A stretch of DNA of 64,000 nucleotides from Bacteroidales bacterium (GTDB lineage Bacteria > Bacteroidota > Bacteroidia > Bacteroidales > Marinilabiliaceae), in the NCBI GenBank assembly GCA_015061285.1, contig SUWW01000003.1, forward strand, positions 186,001 to 250,000, given 5' to 3'. Within the stretch, counting starts at the first letter, position 1; the number at the start of each line of letters is the position of its first letter. The notes under the pieces are model-generated. The model was not told the origin of the DNA. It made no database searches and worked only from the letters and a program-made list of their open reading frames with translations. Shown here piece by piece: positions 35,943 to 45,166 of the stretch. The position numbers and the translations under genes were made by a program.

Positions 35943-38900
35943 CTACTTCTTAATCACCTTCACAACCACTCCATCTACACATATCATATAGTTGCCCATT
36001 GGGTATGCGCCCATGTCTATGGTAGCGTTGCTTCCGTTGAATGTGCGAACCTCAACCTCATTACCCATGATATTTACAATGCGCAATTCGTGTTCGAAGT
36101 TCTCTGAGCCTTCTATGGTGATTTGTGCGTTGTTAACTACTGGGTTTGGCGATACATGAACCGTAGCTACCGAAGCAGGTGCACCGTAGAGTGTCTTCAC
36201 GTCGGTTTGCGGACATGTGTAATTTGATACGCCATTCATCTTGGTGCTTATGAAGTACTCGCCGGTTAGACCACCTACTTGACGATAGTAGTAGCCAGTT
36301 GCACCGCTAATAGCTTCCCAATCTGCGTTGCTATTGTCGCGATGATACCATTGTATATCGGTCAAGCAGTTGCATGTATCTATGACTGCTATAACGTTGT
36401 CGAAGAGTGGCCTTGTGTAGGTCTCTGGCAAGTTAACGTGGAACGACACTTCTATCGGGTCACTCTCGAATGCCACATAGTGGCTGTTGCGGAAGGTAAC
36501 CTTCATGCTGTAGTCGCCGGTTGGCAAGTTAGCAGGGATGCCGATTTCGATAGTGCCATCTGCGCCTGCTGTGGTGAGGTTGGTCCAATCGATGTCGGTG
36601 AATCTGCTATTCTCGAACTCAACTTTGTATTGATCGGGATTGCCGCTACCGAGGTGGTATTGCAAGCTATAGTCGCCGCCGCTGCAATAGCCGAAGAGAC
36701 TTATCTCGAAGCCATTGCGCATTACGGTGTTAGCTCCGCTTGCCTGATGCTCAGTATCCACAACGATAGGCTCTGCTATGTAACCGTCGGTAGAGTATAC
36801 CACCGTGGTGCTTGCAAGGCTGTAGTTGCCCATCAACGACTCCGGACCAATAATGGTGTAAGTCAGCGTGATGGTTTTGCCGCTACCTGGCGTAGCATCG
36901 TTGTATGCTGCCGTTACGGTGTATTCCAACGCGTCTGAACCTTGCAGATTGGTCAAAGTACCTTGCTTGATGACTTCGGCTTCTGTAGTGTTGTCAAACA
37001 ACTTAGTTGTTGCTACCTCTACACCACTTACTGTAACTATGGCTTTCTCGATGGTGAATTCAGCCGTTACTGTTGTAGCCTCGAAGTTTGCTGTTTCGTC
37101 AATGATAGCTTTCACTACATAGTCGCCGGCTGTCGTAGGTGCGGTCTCGCTGAACTCGTCGCTGCCCTTAGCGGCATACAGATAGGTTACTGTGCCATTG
37201 TCGCCATTGCCAGTTACGGTCGGTTTCTTAGGAGTCTCGCCATACTTCCAACCTTCGAGTACTATTGTAGCTGCCTCGTTGTCAGCCTTGCCGATGGTGA
37301 ACTCGGCCGTTGCCTCGCCTGCTGCGTATTCGTCGGTTTGACCTATCAAAACCTTCACTACGTAGTCGCCTGCTTCGGTAGGAACTTCTTCGCTGAAGTC
37401 GTCGCTGCCCTTACGTGCATACACGTAGGTCACCTCGCCTTCGCCGTCGTTGCCAGTTACGGTTGGTTGCTTTGGAGTATCGCCATACTTCCAACCCTCT
37501 ATAGCTACGGTAGGCGTGATGGCTATCTTGTCAACTGCAAAGTTGGCTACCATGCTGGTGTCGCTTACGACTACAACTGCTATTGTGCCTGCTTCGTTCA
37601 CTTCTGCGCCGTTGCTCCAGCTGTCGAGGTGATATCCTTCGACTGCAGTTGCCTTTATCGTCACTTCTGTGCCATACTCTACAGTGTAGGTGCCATCCTG
37701 ATTGTCGATGATGCCAGCGGTATTTACTTCTACACTACCCAACTCGTCGTTGTTAGCTGAAACGGTGAGTGTGTATTTAGCAATCTCCCATTGTGCATAG
37801 AGAGTCAAGTTGCAAACTACTTCGAACATGTCGCCGGCTTCGTATGAAACGCCAGTGCCATCGGCTTCGGTGTTCCAACCCGCAAACTGCTTACCCTCTG
37901 GTGCGGTGAACGCATTCGCAAGGATCGTAGCTGTTGCATTCTTCTCATACGGGTTGTTCTCGTCGAGAGTCGTACCTTCGCCACCATTTGCAAGATAGGA
38001 TACGCTGTAGCCTGTGGTTACCCACAACTCCTGACCTCTCCTGACAATCGTAAAGCCAGATTCGCCATCATTCTCGCAAATGAACTGAGCTGCTGTATTG
38101 GCGTCAATATATTCGCTCGTCAAGGTTAACTGACCTTCGCGAGATATTTCACCATCTCCTACATTATTGAGGCATACAGAAATTTTTGCATCGTTCAAAG
38201 GTCCTACAATGTCCAACATATATTCTGCACGAATGCCCTTGCCAGTACCGCCCGAAAGTATAGTGTTGTCAAGAATTTTCGGACTTCCTGAAAGTTTTAG
38301 TGGATTATCGCATAGATGTATACCACTCTTTCCGCAGTTATACATAACTATAACATTGTCACTAATTGAAAGCGTTGCATCATAATGTCCATTATAAATA
38401 GCACCGCCCCAACCTGTTGATTTATTGTAGATAACTTGAGTATTTCCAGACAATGAAGTTGTACCTGCATCATTTGAAATACCAGCACCTGCACCCGAAC
38501 AACAATTTCCGATAACTGTACCACCAGACATATTTAAGATGCCACCCTCTACGGATATACCACCACCATAGTAGGAAGAATTATTACCACCAGCTATATA
38601 GCCGCCAGATACTTTCACCACACCAGTTCCTTCGACAGGTATCGTTTCTGTACCAGTTTTAGACACAGCTGTTGCATGGTAGTTGTCCAAAGTGATGTAA
38701 TGCTCAAGTTCGCCGTTATCTTCGATATTCAAAGTCGCATCGGCTGGTACGCTTATAACTTTATCAGTTTCAGTCATCAAAATACCACGTCCGTTCAAAT
38801 CGAGGGTATGCGTACCACTGGGCACTGTGATTGCGCTCGAGATCTCTACATCTCTTAGAAGTGTTAGCGTACTGCCGTCTACCCATGCAGCTACAGCTTC

Positions 38901-41639
38901 GGTAATTATATCATACTCTGTAGTTGTGTTATCAACGGTTACGCTGGCAACAGGGCCAGGAGCCAACATTAGCTGTCCATCAGCGTTCTTCTTTACGCGA
39001 TAATCTTCATCATCACTGAAGAATTTGGAAACGTCATTGAGATCCGTGTTTTCGCTATTGGTGAATAGGCCAGGCGTTTGCATAGTTACACCGATAGAGG
39101 CGGTCTCTCCCAATCCACTAACGATGTTTACCTTCCGATCATTACCTATCCATAGATTACGCTCTGTATTGTCAGTAATGACAGGATTATCAGACAAATA
39201 CAAAGAGCTAAACGAAGCTCCATATCTATTCTGACTAATTATAGGAGAGCCTGATATAGTCATATTTTTCGAAACTGCGCCCCAATTTTGATTGCGAAGT
39301 ATACTACCGCCCGAAATGGTTAAGTTACATACGCCATAGCAATAATCTTGGCCAATACCATGTTTAGTGTTATCGCAGATTTCTCCGCCAGTAATAACAA
39401 CATTGGCAACTGTTGAACTTTCTCCACTTATATAATATTGGTCGCTGCCTGATCGTTGATAGACACCGCCAGCACAATAGCAGACTCTGCCTCCACTCAT
39501 TGTGAAAGTTCCAGAATATACTTCGACACCACCACCAAAAGCAGCGGTATTTCCTATGATGTTTCCTCCTGTCATAGTGCAGTTACCATTCCTAATCCAA
39601 ATGCCACCACCATCGCTCCAGAATAAACCGTTAATGCCAGTTCCAGTTCCTCCAGTGATGTAACCTCCCTTGAAACTATTGTCGCCTTCGGTGTTATTAA
39701 TATTTTTGGCTATACCGTTTTCATTAGTGAAATAGTGTGTAGTAGTAGGATCGCTATCTTGCAATGTTAGATTACCACCACCATTTATTATTATCACAGA
39801 ACCACCATCAGTTTTTTTGATACCACAACCATTCAAATCGAGAGTATATGTACCACTCGGAACGTTGATTGTGCTCGAGGTCTCTACATCTCTTAGAAGT
39901 GTGAGCGTACTTCCGTCTACCCATGCTGTGAGGGCTGAGGCAAGAGATGCGTATTCTGTGGTATCGCCTTCAAAGGCTACACTAACAATTGGAGGCAAAT
40001 CAAACACTAATTCGCCATCACCATTCTTTTTTATGTTCTTGCTCTCATCATTGCTGAAGAAGAATGCTGTGGCATCGTTATCGGCGTTGTATGTATTGTA
40101 GCCCGCAGTAATAGCTTTGTCGTCCATATAGTGATATACACCTATTTGCGCGCCGCTCTCCAATTTATCTACAATTTCAATCATTCCTGCGGCATTACTT
40201 GTGTTGCGCACGTCGCATGGTGTTCCGTCTTTTAGAGTATTGTTTTTTACAACAGGTGTTCCAGAGAACTTTACTATCGCATTGGCGCTACCAATACCAC
40301 CATAGCGCGGTCCAACATTATACTGAATTTCACCGCCACTCATAGTAAAATTAGCACCGTTATTCAAAAGAACGCCACCTGTGTTTTCTACTGACTCGTT
40401 GTACTGAACCTTACCACCAAGCATTTCAAATGTTGCACCATTCATAACTGCAACGCCAGCACCATTCTTTGCCGTATTATGCTCTATGATGCCGCCCAGC
40501 ATCCTGAATGTCCCACCGTTTACCGCGACTCCGCCACCATTTCCCGTGCTATTTCCTCCTGTGATGACGCCAGTTTTGTCTTCGCTGCTATCATCCAAGA
40601 CGAGCGTGCCGCCACTGATTGTAATCACAGAGCCATTCTGATTACCGTCAATCGTGTATCCGTTCAAGTCTAACGTACGAGTGCCGTCCGAAACAGAGAT
40701 TGTGCTTTCGGTCCCTACATCTTTTAGAAGTTTTAGTGTGCTGCCGTCTACCCATGCTGCGAGGGCATCGGTAAGAGTCTCATACTCGGTGGTTGTGCCA
40801 TCAGCCGTTACGGCCGCAACAGACGGAACACCCAACTTCAACTGACCTTCCGCAGTCTTCCTAACGATATAGTTTTCATTGTCGCTGACGAATTTGCTTG
40901 CGTCATTGAGAGCAATGTTCTCGCTGTTGGTGAATACGCCAGGAGTTTGCATAGTTACACCAATGGGTGTGCTATTTAGTAACTCACCAATAACAGCTAT
41001 TGGCATATCATTCGATAGATATACGTTACGTTTCGATGAATCGACAGCACCATTATTATTGGTAATAGTAGAATTGCCTGAGATTCTAAATGTTCCGCTT
41101 GTTATGCTTACGGCATAATTATCTGTTCTATCCGCCAATGTATTACCAACAATGCTTCCGCCTGTCATTGTAAATGTAGATTCATCAAAACATGTTACAA
41201 TACTTGCTTTTGTTTCAATTCCAGTAATAGTGCCTCCTTCCATATAAAAATTGCCACCCTTCGTGTTCCAAACGATACCATCATCGGTCCAGTCTGGCCT
41301 TGTTATTACTCCCCCCCCTTGCGAGTCTTTTATCGTCAATGAGCCTCCTTCGAGTTTGAACAACGTATTTTGTATGTTAACACGATCTTTGGGTGCATTT
41401 ATCGTCTTGCCGTTAAGATCTATGGTAAGCGACATCCCCGATCCTATCGTGACTACCACAGAATTACCAGTTGGTAGAGTAACATCATTCATCAATTTGT
41501 AATTCCCTTGTTGGGGCAGACTGTTTGTAGATGTCCACTCCGTGACATCATCTGCCCACGCCGCTATGCTAAACGTTGGCAATAGCCCCAACAGCATAGT
41601 CACTATCAGAGCGTGTGTTGTAAGTAATTTTCTAATCAT
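35943..41639 (-). CDS. Giant T9SS-exported surface protein with beta-helix, InlB-type and MBG-like repeats
   Basis: 1898 residues. Signal peptide (about 1-29, ending AAWA). The N-terminal two thirds hold three to four copies of a module starting TEYxxLxxALxAWVDGSTL and DVxxxSTIxVxxGT (near residues 280, 560 and 903), each followed by right-handed beta-helix turns (NGGGVAVNGGTFRMLGG-type). Then an InlB B-repeat (about 1210-1280, AGWNTEADGTG), MBG-like Ig units (about 1380-1620, GDYVVKxxI), and a C-terminal T9SS type A sorting domain (about 1823-1898: VHVSPNPVVNNAQITIEG...MGNYMICVDG). It is exported by the type IX system and probably adhesive. A G8 tract lies in codons near 108 and a C10 tract about 135 bases upstream. 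Confidence 0.87.
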   Translation of the reverse strand: MIRKLLTTHALIVTMLLGLLPTFSIAAWADDVTEWTSTNSLPQQGNYKLMNDVTLPTGNSVVVTIGSGMSLTIDLNGKTINAPKDRVNIQNTLFKLEGGSLTIKDSQGGGVITRPDWTDDGIVWNTKGGNFYMEGGTITGIETKASIVTCFDESTFTMTGGSIVGNTLADRTDNYAVSITSGTFRISGNSTITNNNGAVDSSKRNVYLSNDMPIAVIGELLNSTPIGVTMQTPGVFTNSENIALNDASKFVSDNENYIVRKTAEGQLKLGVPSVAAVTADGTTTEYETLTDALAAWVDGSTLKLLKDVGTESTISVSDGTRTLDLNGYTIDGNQNGSVITISGGTLVLDDSSEDKTGVITGGNSTGNGGGVAVNGGTFRMLGGIIEHNTAKNGAGVAVMNGATFEMLGGKVQYNESVENTGGVLLNNGANFTMSGGEIQYNVGPRYGGIGSANAIVKFSGTPVVKNNTLKDGTPCDVRNTSNAAGMIEIVDKLESGAQIGVYHYMDDKAITAGYNTYNADNDATAFFFSNDESKNIKKNGDGELVFDLPPIVSVAFEGDTTEYASLASALTAWVDGSTLTLLRDVETSSTINVPSGTYTLDLNGCGIKKTDGGSVIIINGGGNLTLQDSDPTTTHYFTNENGIAKNINNTEGDNSFKGGYITGGTGTGINGLFWSDGGGIWIRNGNCTMTGGNIIGNTAAFGGGVEVYSGTFTMSGGRVCYCAGGVYQRSGSDQYYISGESSTVANVVITGGEICDNTKHGIGQDYCYGVCNLTISGGSILRNQNWGAVSKNMTISGSPIISQNRYGASFSSLYLSDNPVITDNTERNLWIGNDRKVNIVSGLGETASIGVTMQTPGLFTNSENTDLNDVSKFFSDDEDYRVKKNADGQLMLAPGPVASVTVDNTTTEYDIITEAVAAWVDGSTLTLLRDVEISSAITVPSGTHTLDLNGRGILMTETDKVISVPADATLNIEDNGELEHYITLDNYHATAVSKTGTETIPVEGTGVVKVSGGYIAGGNNSSYYGGGISVEGGILNMSGGTVIGNCCSGAGAGISNDAGTTSLSGNTQVIYNKSTGWGGAIYNGHYDATLSISDNVIVMYNCGKSGIHLCDNPLKLSGSPKILDNTILSGGTGKGIRAEYMLDIVGPLNDAKISVCLNNVGDGEISREGQLTLTSEYIDANTAAQFICENDGESGFTIVRRGQELWVTTGYSVSYLANGGEGTTLDENNPYEKNATATILANAFTAPEGKQFAGWNTEADGTGVSYEAGDMFEVVCNLTLYAQWEIAKYTLTVSANNDELGSVEVNTAGIIDNQDGTYTVEYGTEVTIKATAVEGYHLDSWSNGAEVNEAGTIAVVVVSDTSMVANFAVDKIAITPTVAIEGWKYGDTPKQPTVTGNDGEGEVTYVYARKGSDDFSEEVPTEAGDYVVKVLIGQTDEYAAGEATAEFTIGKADNEAATIVLEGWKYGETPKKPTVTGNGDNGTVTYLYAAKGSDEFSETAPTTAGDYVVKAIIDETANFEATTVTAEFTIEKAIVTVSGVEVATTKLFDNTTEAEVIKQGTLTNLQGSDALEYTVTAAYNDATPGSGKTITLTYTIIGPESLMGNYSLASTTVVYSTDGYIAEPIVVDTEHQASGANTVMRNGFEISLFGYCSGGDYSLQYHLGSGNPDQYKVEFENSRFTDIDWTNLTTAGADGTIEIGIPANLPTGDYSMKVTFRNSHYVAFESDPIEVSFHVNLPETYTRPLFDNVIAVIDTCNCLTDIQWYHRDNSNADWEAISGATGYYYRQVGGLTGEYFISTKMNGVSNYTCPQTDVKTLYGAPASVATVHVSPNPVVNNAQITIEGSENFEHELRIVNIMGNEVEVRTFNGSNATIDMGAYPMGNYMICVDGVVVKVIKK

Positions 41640-41692
41640 ATTAATTGAATTTTTATGTGTTTATAATCTTGTGTATGTATAACAAAACGCAC

Positions 41693-41731
41693 GCGAGCGA
41701 TGCCTTCTCGTGTAGAGAAAGCACCGCTCGC
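41693..41731. repeat. Strong hairpin in the leader region of the giant surface protein gene
   Basis: GCGAGCG (41693-41699) pairs with CGCTCGC (41725-41731) and the inner TTCTC with GAGAA around GTGTA. The 448-base region 41640-42087 otherwise holds only a ten-base G run (41773-41782) and the rplY terminator. Confidence 0.65.
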
Positions 41732-41772
41732 TATGGTGGCAATATATATAATATTTCTACCCTCGCCCTACT

Positions 41773-41782
41773 GGGGGGGGGG
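41773..41782. repeat. Ten-base homopolymeric G:C tract
   Basis: Ten consecutive G on the plus strand, 134-143 bases upstream of the start codon of the 1898-residue protein gene (which reads it as C10). Confidence 0.9.
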
Positions 41783-42035
41783 ATTATCAATATGTTACGC
41801 AAATATGAATGATTTACGTTCATAGGCATGTTGCTATTTTCTTGTGTGTATAGTGTGAGTTATGCACACTCCCCAGCAAAAGGAGATTGTAAAGGTAGTA
41901 AAAAATTGAAAATAAAATGGTAAAGCCCCCAAATGTGTAACGAAAAAACTCTTTTTTCGTGTATCGTGTGTTTCAAATTTTGTCGTGTGTTATCACGTAG
42001 AATAGGCTGCGCGGCTAAAGTGTAGGCGCAAAAAA

Positions 42036-42065
42036 AATGTCCACAACGGGAGTGTTGCGGACATT
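42036..42065 (-). terminator. Terminator of rplY/ctc
   Basis: AATGTCC and GGACATT with inner CAAC/GTTG pairs (one A-C mismatch), followed on the minus strand by eight T. Confidence 0.88.
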
Positions 42066-42087
42066 ATAGATGAAAATTTATTCAGAA

Positions 42088-42672
42088 TTATTTTGCAGCA
42101 GCTGCTTCGTCGGCTGAAGAACGAGCTGCGCGAGTCATCTTAACGCTAACAACAACAGCGCTCTTAGCATTAACGATTTCGTAGTTATCGAAGTGGAGCT
42201 CGCCAACCTTCTTAGACTTACCAAGACCAAGGTCGGTAACGTCTACGACAACGCGGTCTGGCATTTGTGAAGGAAGAGCCTTAACGATAAGTTTGCGCAT
42301 TTCGAGCTGCAATTTACCACCGGCACGAACACCTTCGCTGTTACCTTGAAGCTCAACAGGAATAGAGAGCTCTATTGCTTTGTCATCGCGAATTTCGAGG
42401 AAGTCAACGTGAAGAATCTTTCCTGAAAGTGGGTGGAATTGAATGTCTTTCAAAACGGCTTTTTTCACATCACCATCAACGTCAACATTAACGATGTAAA
42501 CGTTAGGAGTGTAGATAAGATTGCGGAAATCTGCTTCGGGAACTGCGAATGGAGTACCCTCTTTACCTTCACCATAGATGATGCAAGGAACTTTACCTTC
42601 TGCGCGGAGTGCTTTTACGGCTTTCTTACCGCCTACTTCGCGTTTTGAACCTTTGATGTCAAATGTTTGCAT
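42088..42672 (-). CDS. rplY: Large ribosomal subunit protein bL25 (Ctc form)
   Basis: 194 residues: an N-terminal L25 domain binding 5S rRNA (RAEGKVPCIIYGEGKEG) and the C-terminal TL5/Ctc beta domain (SIPVELQGNSEGVRAGGKLQ). This is the long general-stress form usual in Bacteroidetes. It lies downstream of prs on the same strand, with a -7-like TACATTTG at 42762-42769 and its own terminator. Confidence 0.95.
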   Translation of the reverse strand: MQTFDIKGSKREVGGKKAVKALRAEGKVPCIIYGEGKEGTPFAVPEADFRNLIYTPNVYIVNVDVDGDVKKAVLKDIQFHPLSGKILHVDFLEIRDDKAIELSIPVELQGNSEGVRAGGKLQLEMRKLIVKALPSQMPDRVVVDVTDLGLGKSKKVGELHFDNYEIVNAKSAVVVSVKMTRAARSSADEAAAAK

Positions 42673-42773
42673 TTGTACTGTAAATTAATGTGTTACTCAA
42701 AATTAAGTGCAATTTTGCTTGGTGCTTAATCTCCCATCACACGCTTGCTTTTTTGCGGGCGCAAATGTATTGC

Positions 42774-43718
42774 TTATTTTCTGAAAATAAAATGCTTTGT
42801 TATGGTTTCGTTGTTGTATACGCACGCAATGGTCTCGGCGAACATATCGGCAACAGACAAAACCTTAATCTTAGCGCACTCTTTACGCAATGGTATAGAG
42901 TCGGTAATCACAACCTCGTTGATGTTCGACTTCTCGATATTCTCGTAGGCCGGACCCGAAAGTACGCCGTGGGTAGCGAAGGCACGAACCGAAAGTGCGC
43001 CAAGCTCCAACATCTTGTCGGCTGCTGCGGTGAGCGTGCCAGCAGTGTCGATCATATCGTCGAGGAGGATGACGTTTTTGCCTACTACATCGCCAATAAC
43101 ACGCATCTCGCCTACGACGTTAGGTTGAGGACGATGCTTGTGACAAATTACGAGAGGTGCGTCGAAATATTTCGAATATGAATGAGCGCGTTTTGAACCA
43201 CCTGCGTCTGGCGATGCAATGACGATGTTGTCGAGTTGCAAGCTACGTATGTATGGAACGAAGATGGTTGATGCATACAAATGGTCTACAGGAATGTTGA
43301 AGAAACCTTGAATCTGATCGGCGTGCAAATCCATCGTAATTACGCGATTGACGCCAGCTGCTTGTAGAAGGTCGGCAACGAGTTTCGCTCCAATGGCAAC
43401 GCGAGGCTGGTCTTTGCGGTCTTGGCGTGCACAGCCAAAGTATGGCATGACAGCAACAATACTTGCAGCAGAAGCACGTTTGGCTGCGTCGACCATCATG
43501 AGTAGCTCAAAAAGGTTGTCGGCAGGTGGAAATGTGCTCTGGATGAGGAATACGTGTGAGCCACGCAATGTCTCGTTGTAGCGAGTGGTGTATTCACCAT
43601 CAGAAAAATTAATCTTTGTGATTTCTCCGAGCTTTTGTCCGAAGGAGGCACTGATTTTTTCAGCGAGGTAGCGAGTGCTGGTACCTGTGAAAATTTTGAC
43701 GAATGATTGCGGTTGCAT
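42774..43718 (-). CDS. prs: Ribose-phosphate pyrophosphokinase
   Basis: Makes PRPP from ribose 5-phosphate and ATP for nucleotide, histidine and NAD synthesis. From ATG 43718 (MQPQSFVKIFTGTS) it is 314 residues, the family's normal size; the longer frame from 43775 is rejected because it crosses the likely promoter (TACTTTTG, 43775-43782). Visible: the ATP-binding FSDGEY, the ARQDRKD flexible loop, the PRPP-binding VILLDDMIDTAGTL. Confidence 0.95.
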   Translation of the reverse strand: MQPQSFVKIFTGTSTRYLAEKISASFGQKLGEITKINFSDGEYTTRYNETLRGSHVFLIQSTFPPADNLFELLMMVDAAKRASAASIVAVMPYFGCARQDRKDQPRVAIGAKLVADLLQAAGVNRVITMDLHADQIQGFFNIPVDHLYASTIFVPYIRSLQLDNIVIASPDAGGSKRAHSYSKYFDAPLVICHKHRPQPNVVGEMRVIGDVVGKNVILLDDMIDTAGTLTAAADKMLELGALSVRAFATHGVLSGPAYENIEKSNINEVVITDSIPLRKECAKIKVLSVADMFAETIACVYNNETITKHFIFRK

Positions 43719-43854
43719 CTCTATGCAGGTTTCTTTGGTTTTGAAATTGATTTTTGACCGTTTTTTGTTGCCCACAAAAGTAACAAGTTTTTTATCCGCT
43801 ATACGATGACTTTTCGTATGGTAGTGTTAAAAGTACATAACTCTACTTTGCACA

Positions 43855-44895
43855 TTAAGGTGTGTATTTAGCTCCCATGAGTATTTTCTGTGCATCTGGC
43901 TCATTCAAAAGGTCAGCTAAAATCGTGGTTGGATTGTTCTCCATGTAGTTACATACGATTCTAAATGCGCAGAACAGGGCTGCTCGTCCGGGTACATTTT
44001 GTCCAAATTGTGCGGTGAATGGTGCATCGCGCACGAGTTTGTTTATATCCATGGGTGAGTTGTCGTAAAGTAGTTTTTTGTCTACCAACCCAGTCCAAAT
44101 GAGTTTCTCGTTGTCTTTGCACCATTGCATGTCGGCGTCGTTATAGCCAAAGATATGTTTTAGTGGCTCTGTCGGCATCAATCTGCGTGCTGCGTACAGT
44201 ATTTTGCCTTGGTAAATCATTGCATTTATCACATCGTGTTGGCTGCTGACATCGGGGAAATTGGCATATAACCAACATTTTATTATGTCGGCAGCTATGT
44301 ATTCTGTACTCTTTGCGCGACGCGAATACATAGGAGTCTGAAGCCATTCGTAATATCTACAATCGCTGCCTAAATAGTGCTCTACGCTGAACGATATGTA
44401 TGTAGAATCGACAAGTATGTTGCTGTTGAAACCAGAACAATGGCTTGCTATGTGAGGTTCGTTTATGCTTGGTATGAGCACCTTCATGCAAGCAAAAGCA
44501 TCGCTGAGTCTACTTTCGATGTCGTTGAAAACGTCTTCGGTGAATACGCTGTCGACAGTTTGCAGTACCGATGGTAGCTCTTCCCAATGCAAAAAACCAT
44601 TTAGGTTTCTAATGATTTGAGCACTGTCGGGCGATCCGACTTCTATTTCGTATTGGCAAAATGCATCGAAATAAGCGCCATATTTTTCTTTCAGCATGGC
44701 AATGTCGTTGCTGTCGGCGGGAATGTGAGCCGTGAGGTCTTTGTGAAAACGCTCAATTTTGATGTTTAGGTTGATGCTCGAAGTGTCGGGATGTTCCATT
44801 TGGAAATCGTTGTCGGCATTGTCTATGACAATGACTAACAGAGCAATAATGATAGTGGTGATAAGTATTACACCTTTTGAGTTTAGTCTCTTCAT
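43855..44895 (-). CDS. GldB-like lipoprotein or membrane-anchored protein
   Basis: From ATG 44895 the protein has 346 residues with one N-terminal membrane segment (about 9-24). The blocks VEHYLGSDCRYYEWLQTPMY followed by SRRA, and EYIAADIIKCWLYANFP, match the GldB family, found in gliding and type IX secretion Bacteroidetes. GldB is normally a lipoprotein; no lipobox cysteine is visible here, so it may be anchored by an uncleaved helix. Its leader contains an intrinsic-terminator-like hairpin. Confidence 0.78.
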   Translation of the reverse strand: MKRLNSKGVILITTIIIALLVIVIDNADNDFQMEHPDTSSINLNIKIERFHKDLTAHIPADSNDIAMLKEKYGAYFDAFCQYEIEVGSPDSAQIIRNLNGFLHWEELPSVLQTVDSVFTEDVFNDIESRLSDAFACMKVLIPSINEPHIASHCSGFNSNILVDSTYISFSVEHYLGSDCRYYEWLQTPMYSRRAKSTEYIAADIIKCWLYANFPDVSSQHDVINAMIYQGKILYAARRLMPTEPLKHIFGYNDADMQWCKDNEKLIWTGLVDKKLLYDNSPMDINKLVRDAPFTAQFGQNVPGRAALFCAFRIVCNYMENNPTTILADLLNEPDAQKILMGAKYTP

Positions 44896-44924
44896 CACGA
44901 TGAAAAAATTTTTGTCAAGGATAC

Positions 44925-44959
44925 AAAAAAAAGAAGGACTGAAATCACTTCGGTCCTTC
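44925..44959 (-). terminator. Hairpin with T7 in the leader of the gldB-like gene
   Basis: On the minus strand GAAGGACCGAA pairs with TTCAGTCCTTC (one G-U), and TTTTTTT follows. It sits 30 bases before the start codon at 44895, so it could act as an attenuator. Confidence 0.7.
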
Positions 44960-45139
44960 AATTTTAATCAGCTTTGTTAACCAAATCCCAATCTATGAAA
45001 AAATCTGAAAGCAAAGGTAGGGTATGTTTTGATATATAAACTATAAATAAGGTTAAAATAACCAAATTGTTAATTGCGTGGCTAAGTCGTTGATTGTTGC
45101 TGTGTGTTAATAATATTCAGCAAAACAGCTAAATAAAGC

Positions 45140-45147
45140 TATATTTG
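45140..45147 (+). promoter_or_regulatory. Putative -7 box of the TPR/PD40 gene
   Basis: TATATTTG fits TAnnTTTG, 19 bases before the ATG at 45167. The -33 box is not clear. Confidence 0.45.
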
Positions 45148-45166
45148 CCACTAAAAGCTAAAAACA

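Noticed and set aside
42690-43181. Plus-strand frame of 163 codons opposite prs
   Set aside because: Shadow of prs, which is certain on the minus strand.
43719-43775. N-terminal extension of prs
   Set aside because: It covers the likely promoter box TACTTTTG and makes the protein longer than the family norm.
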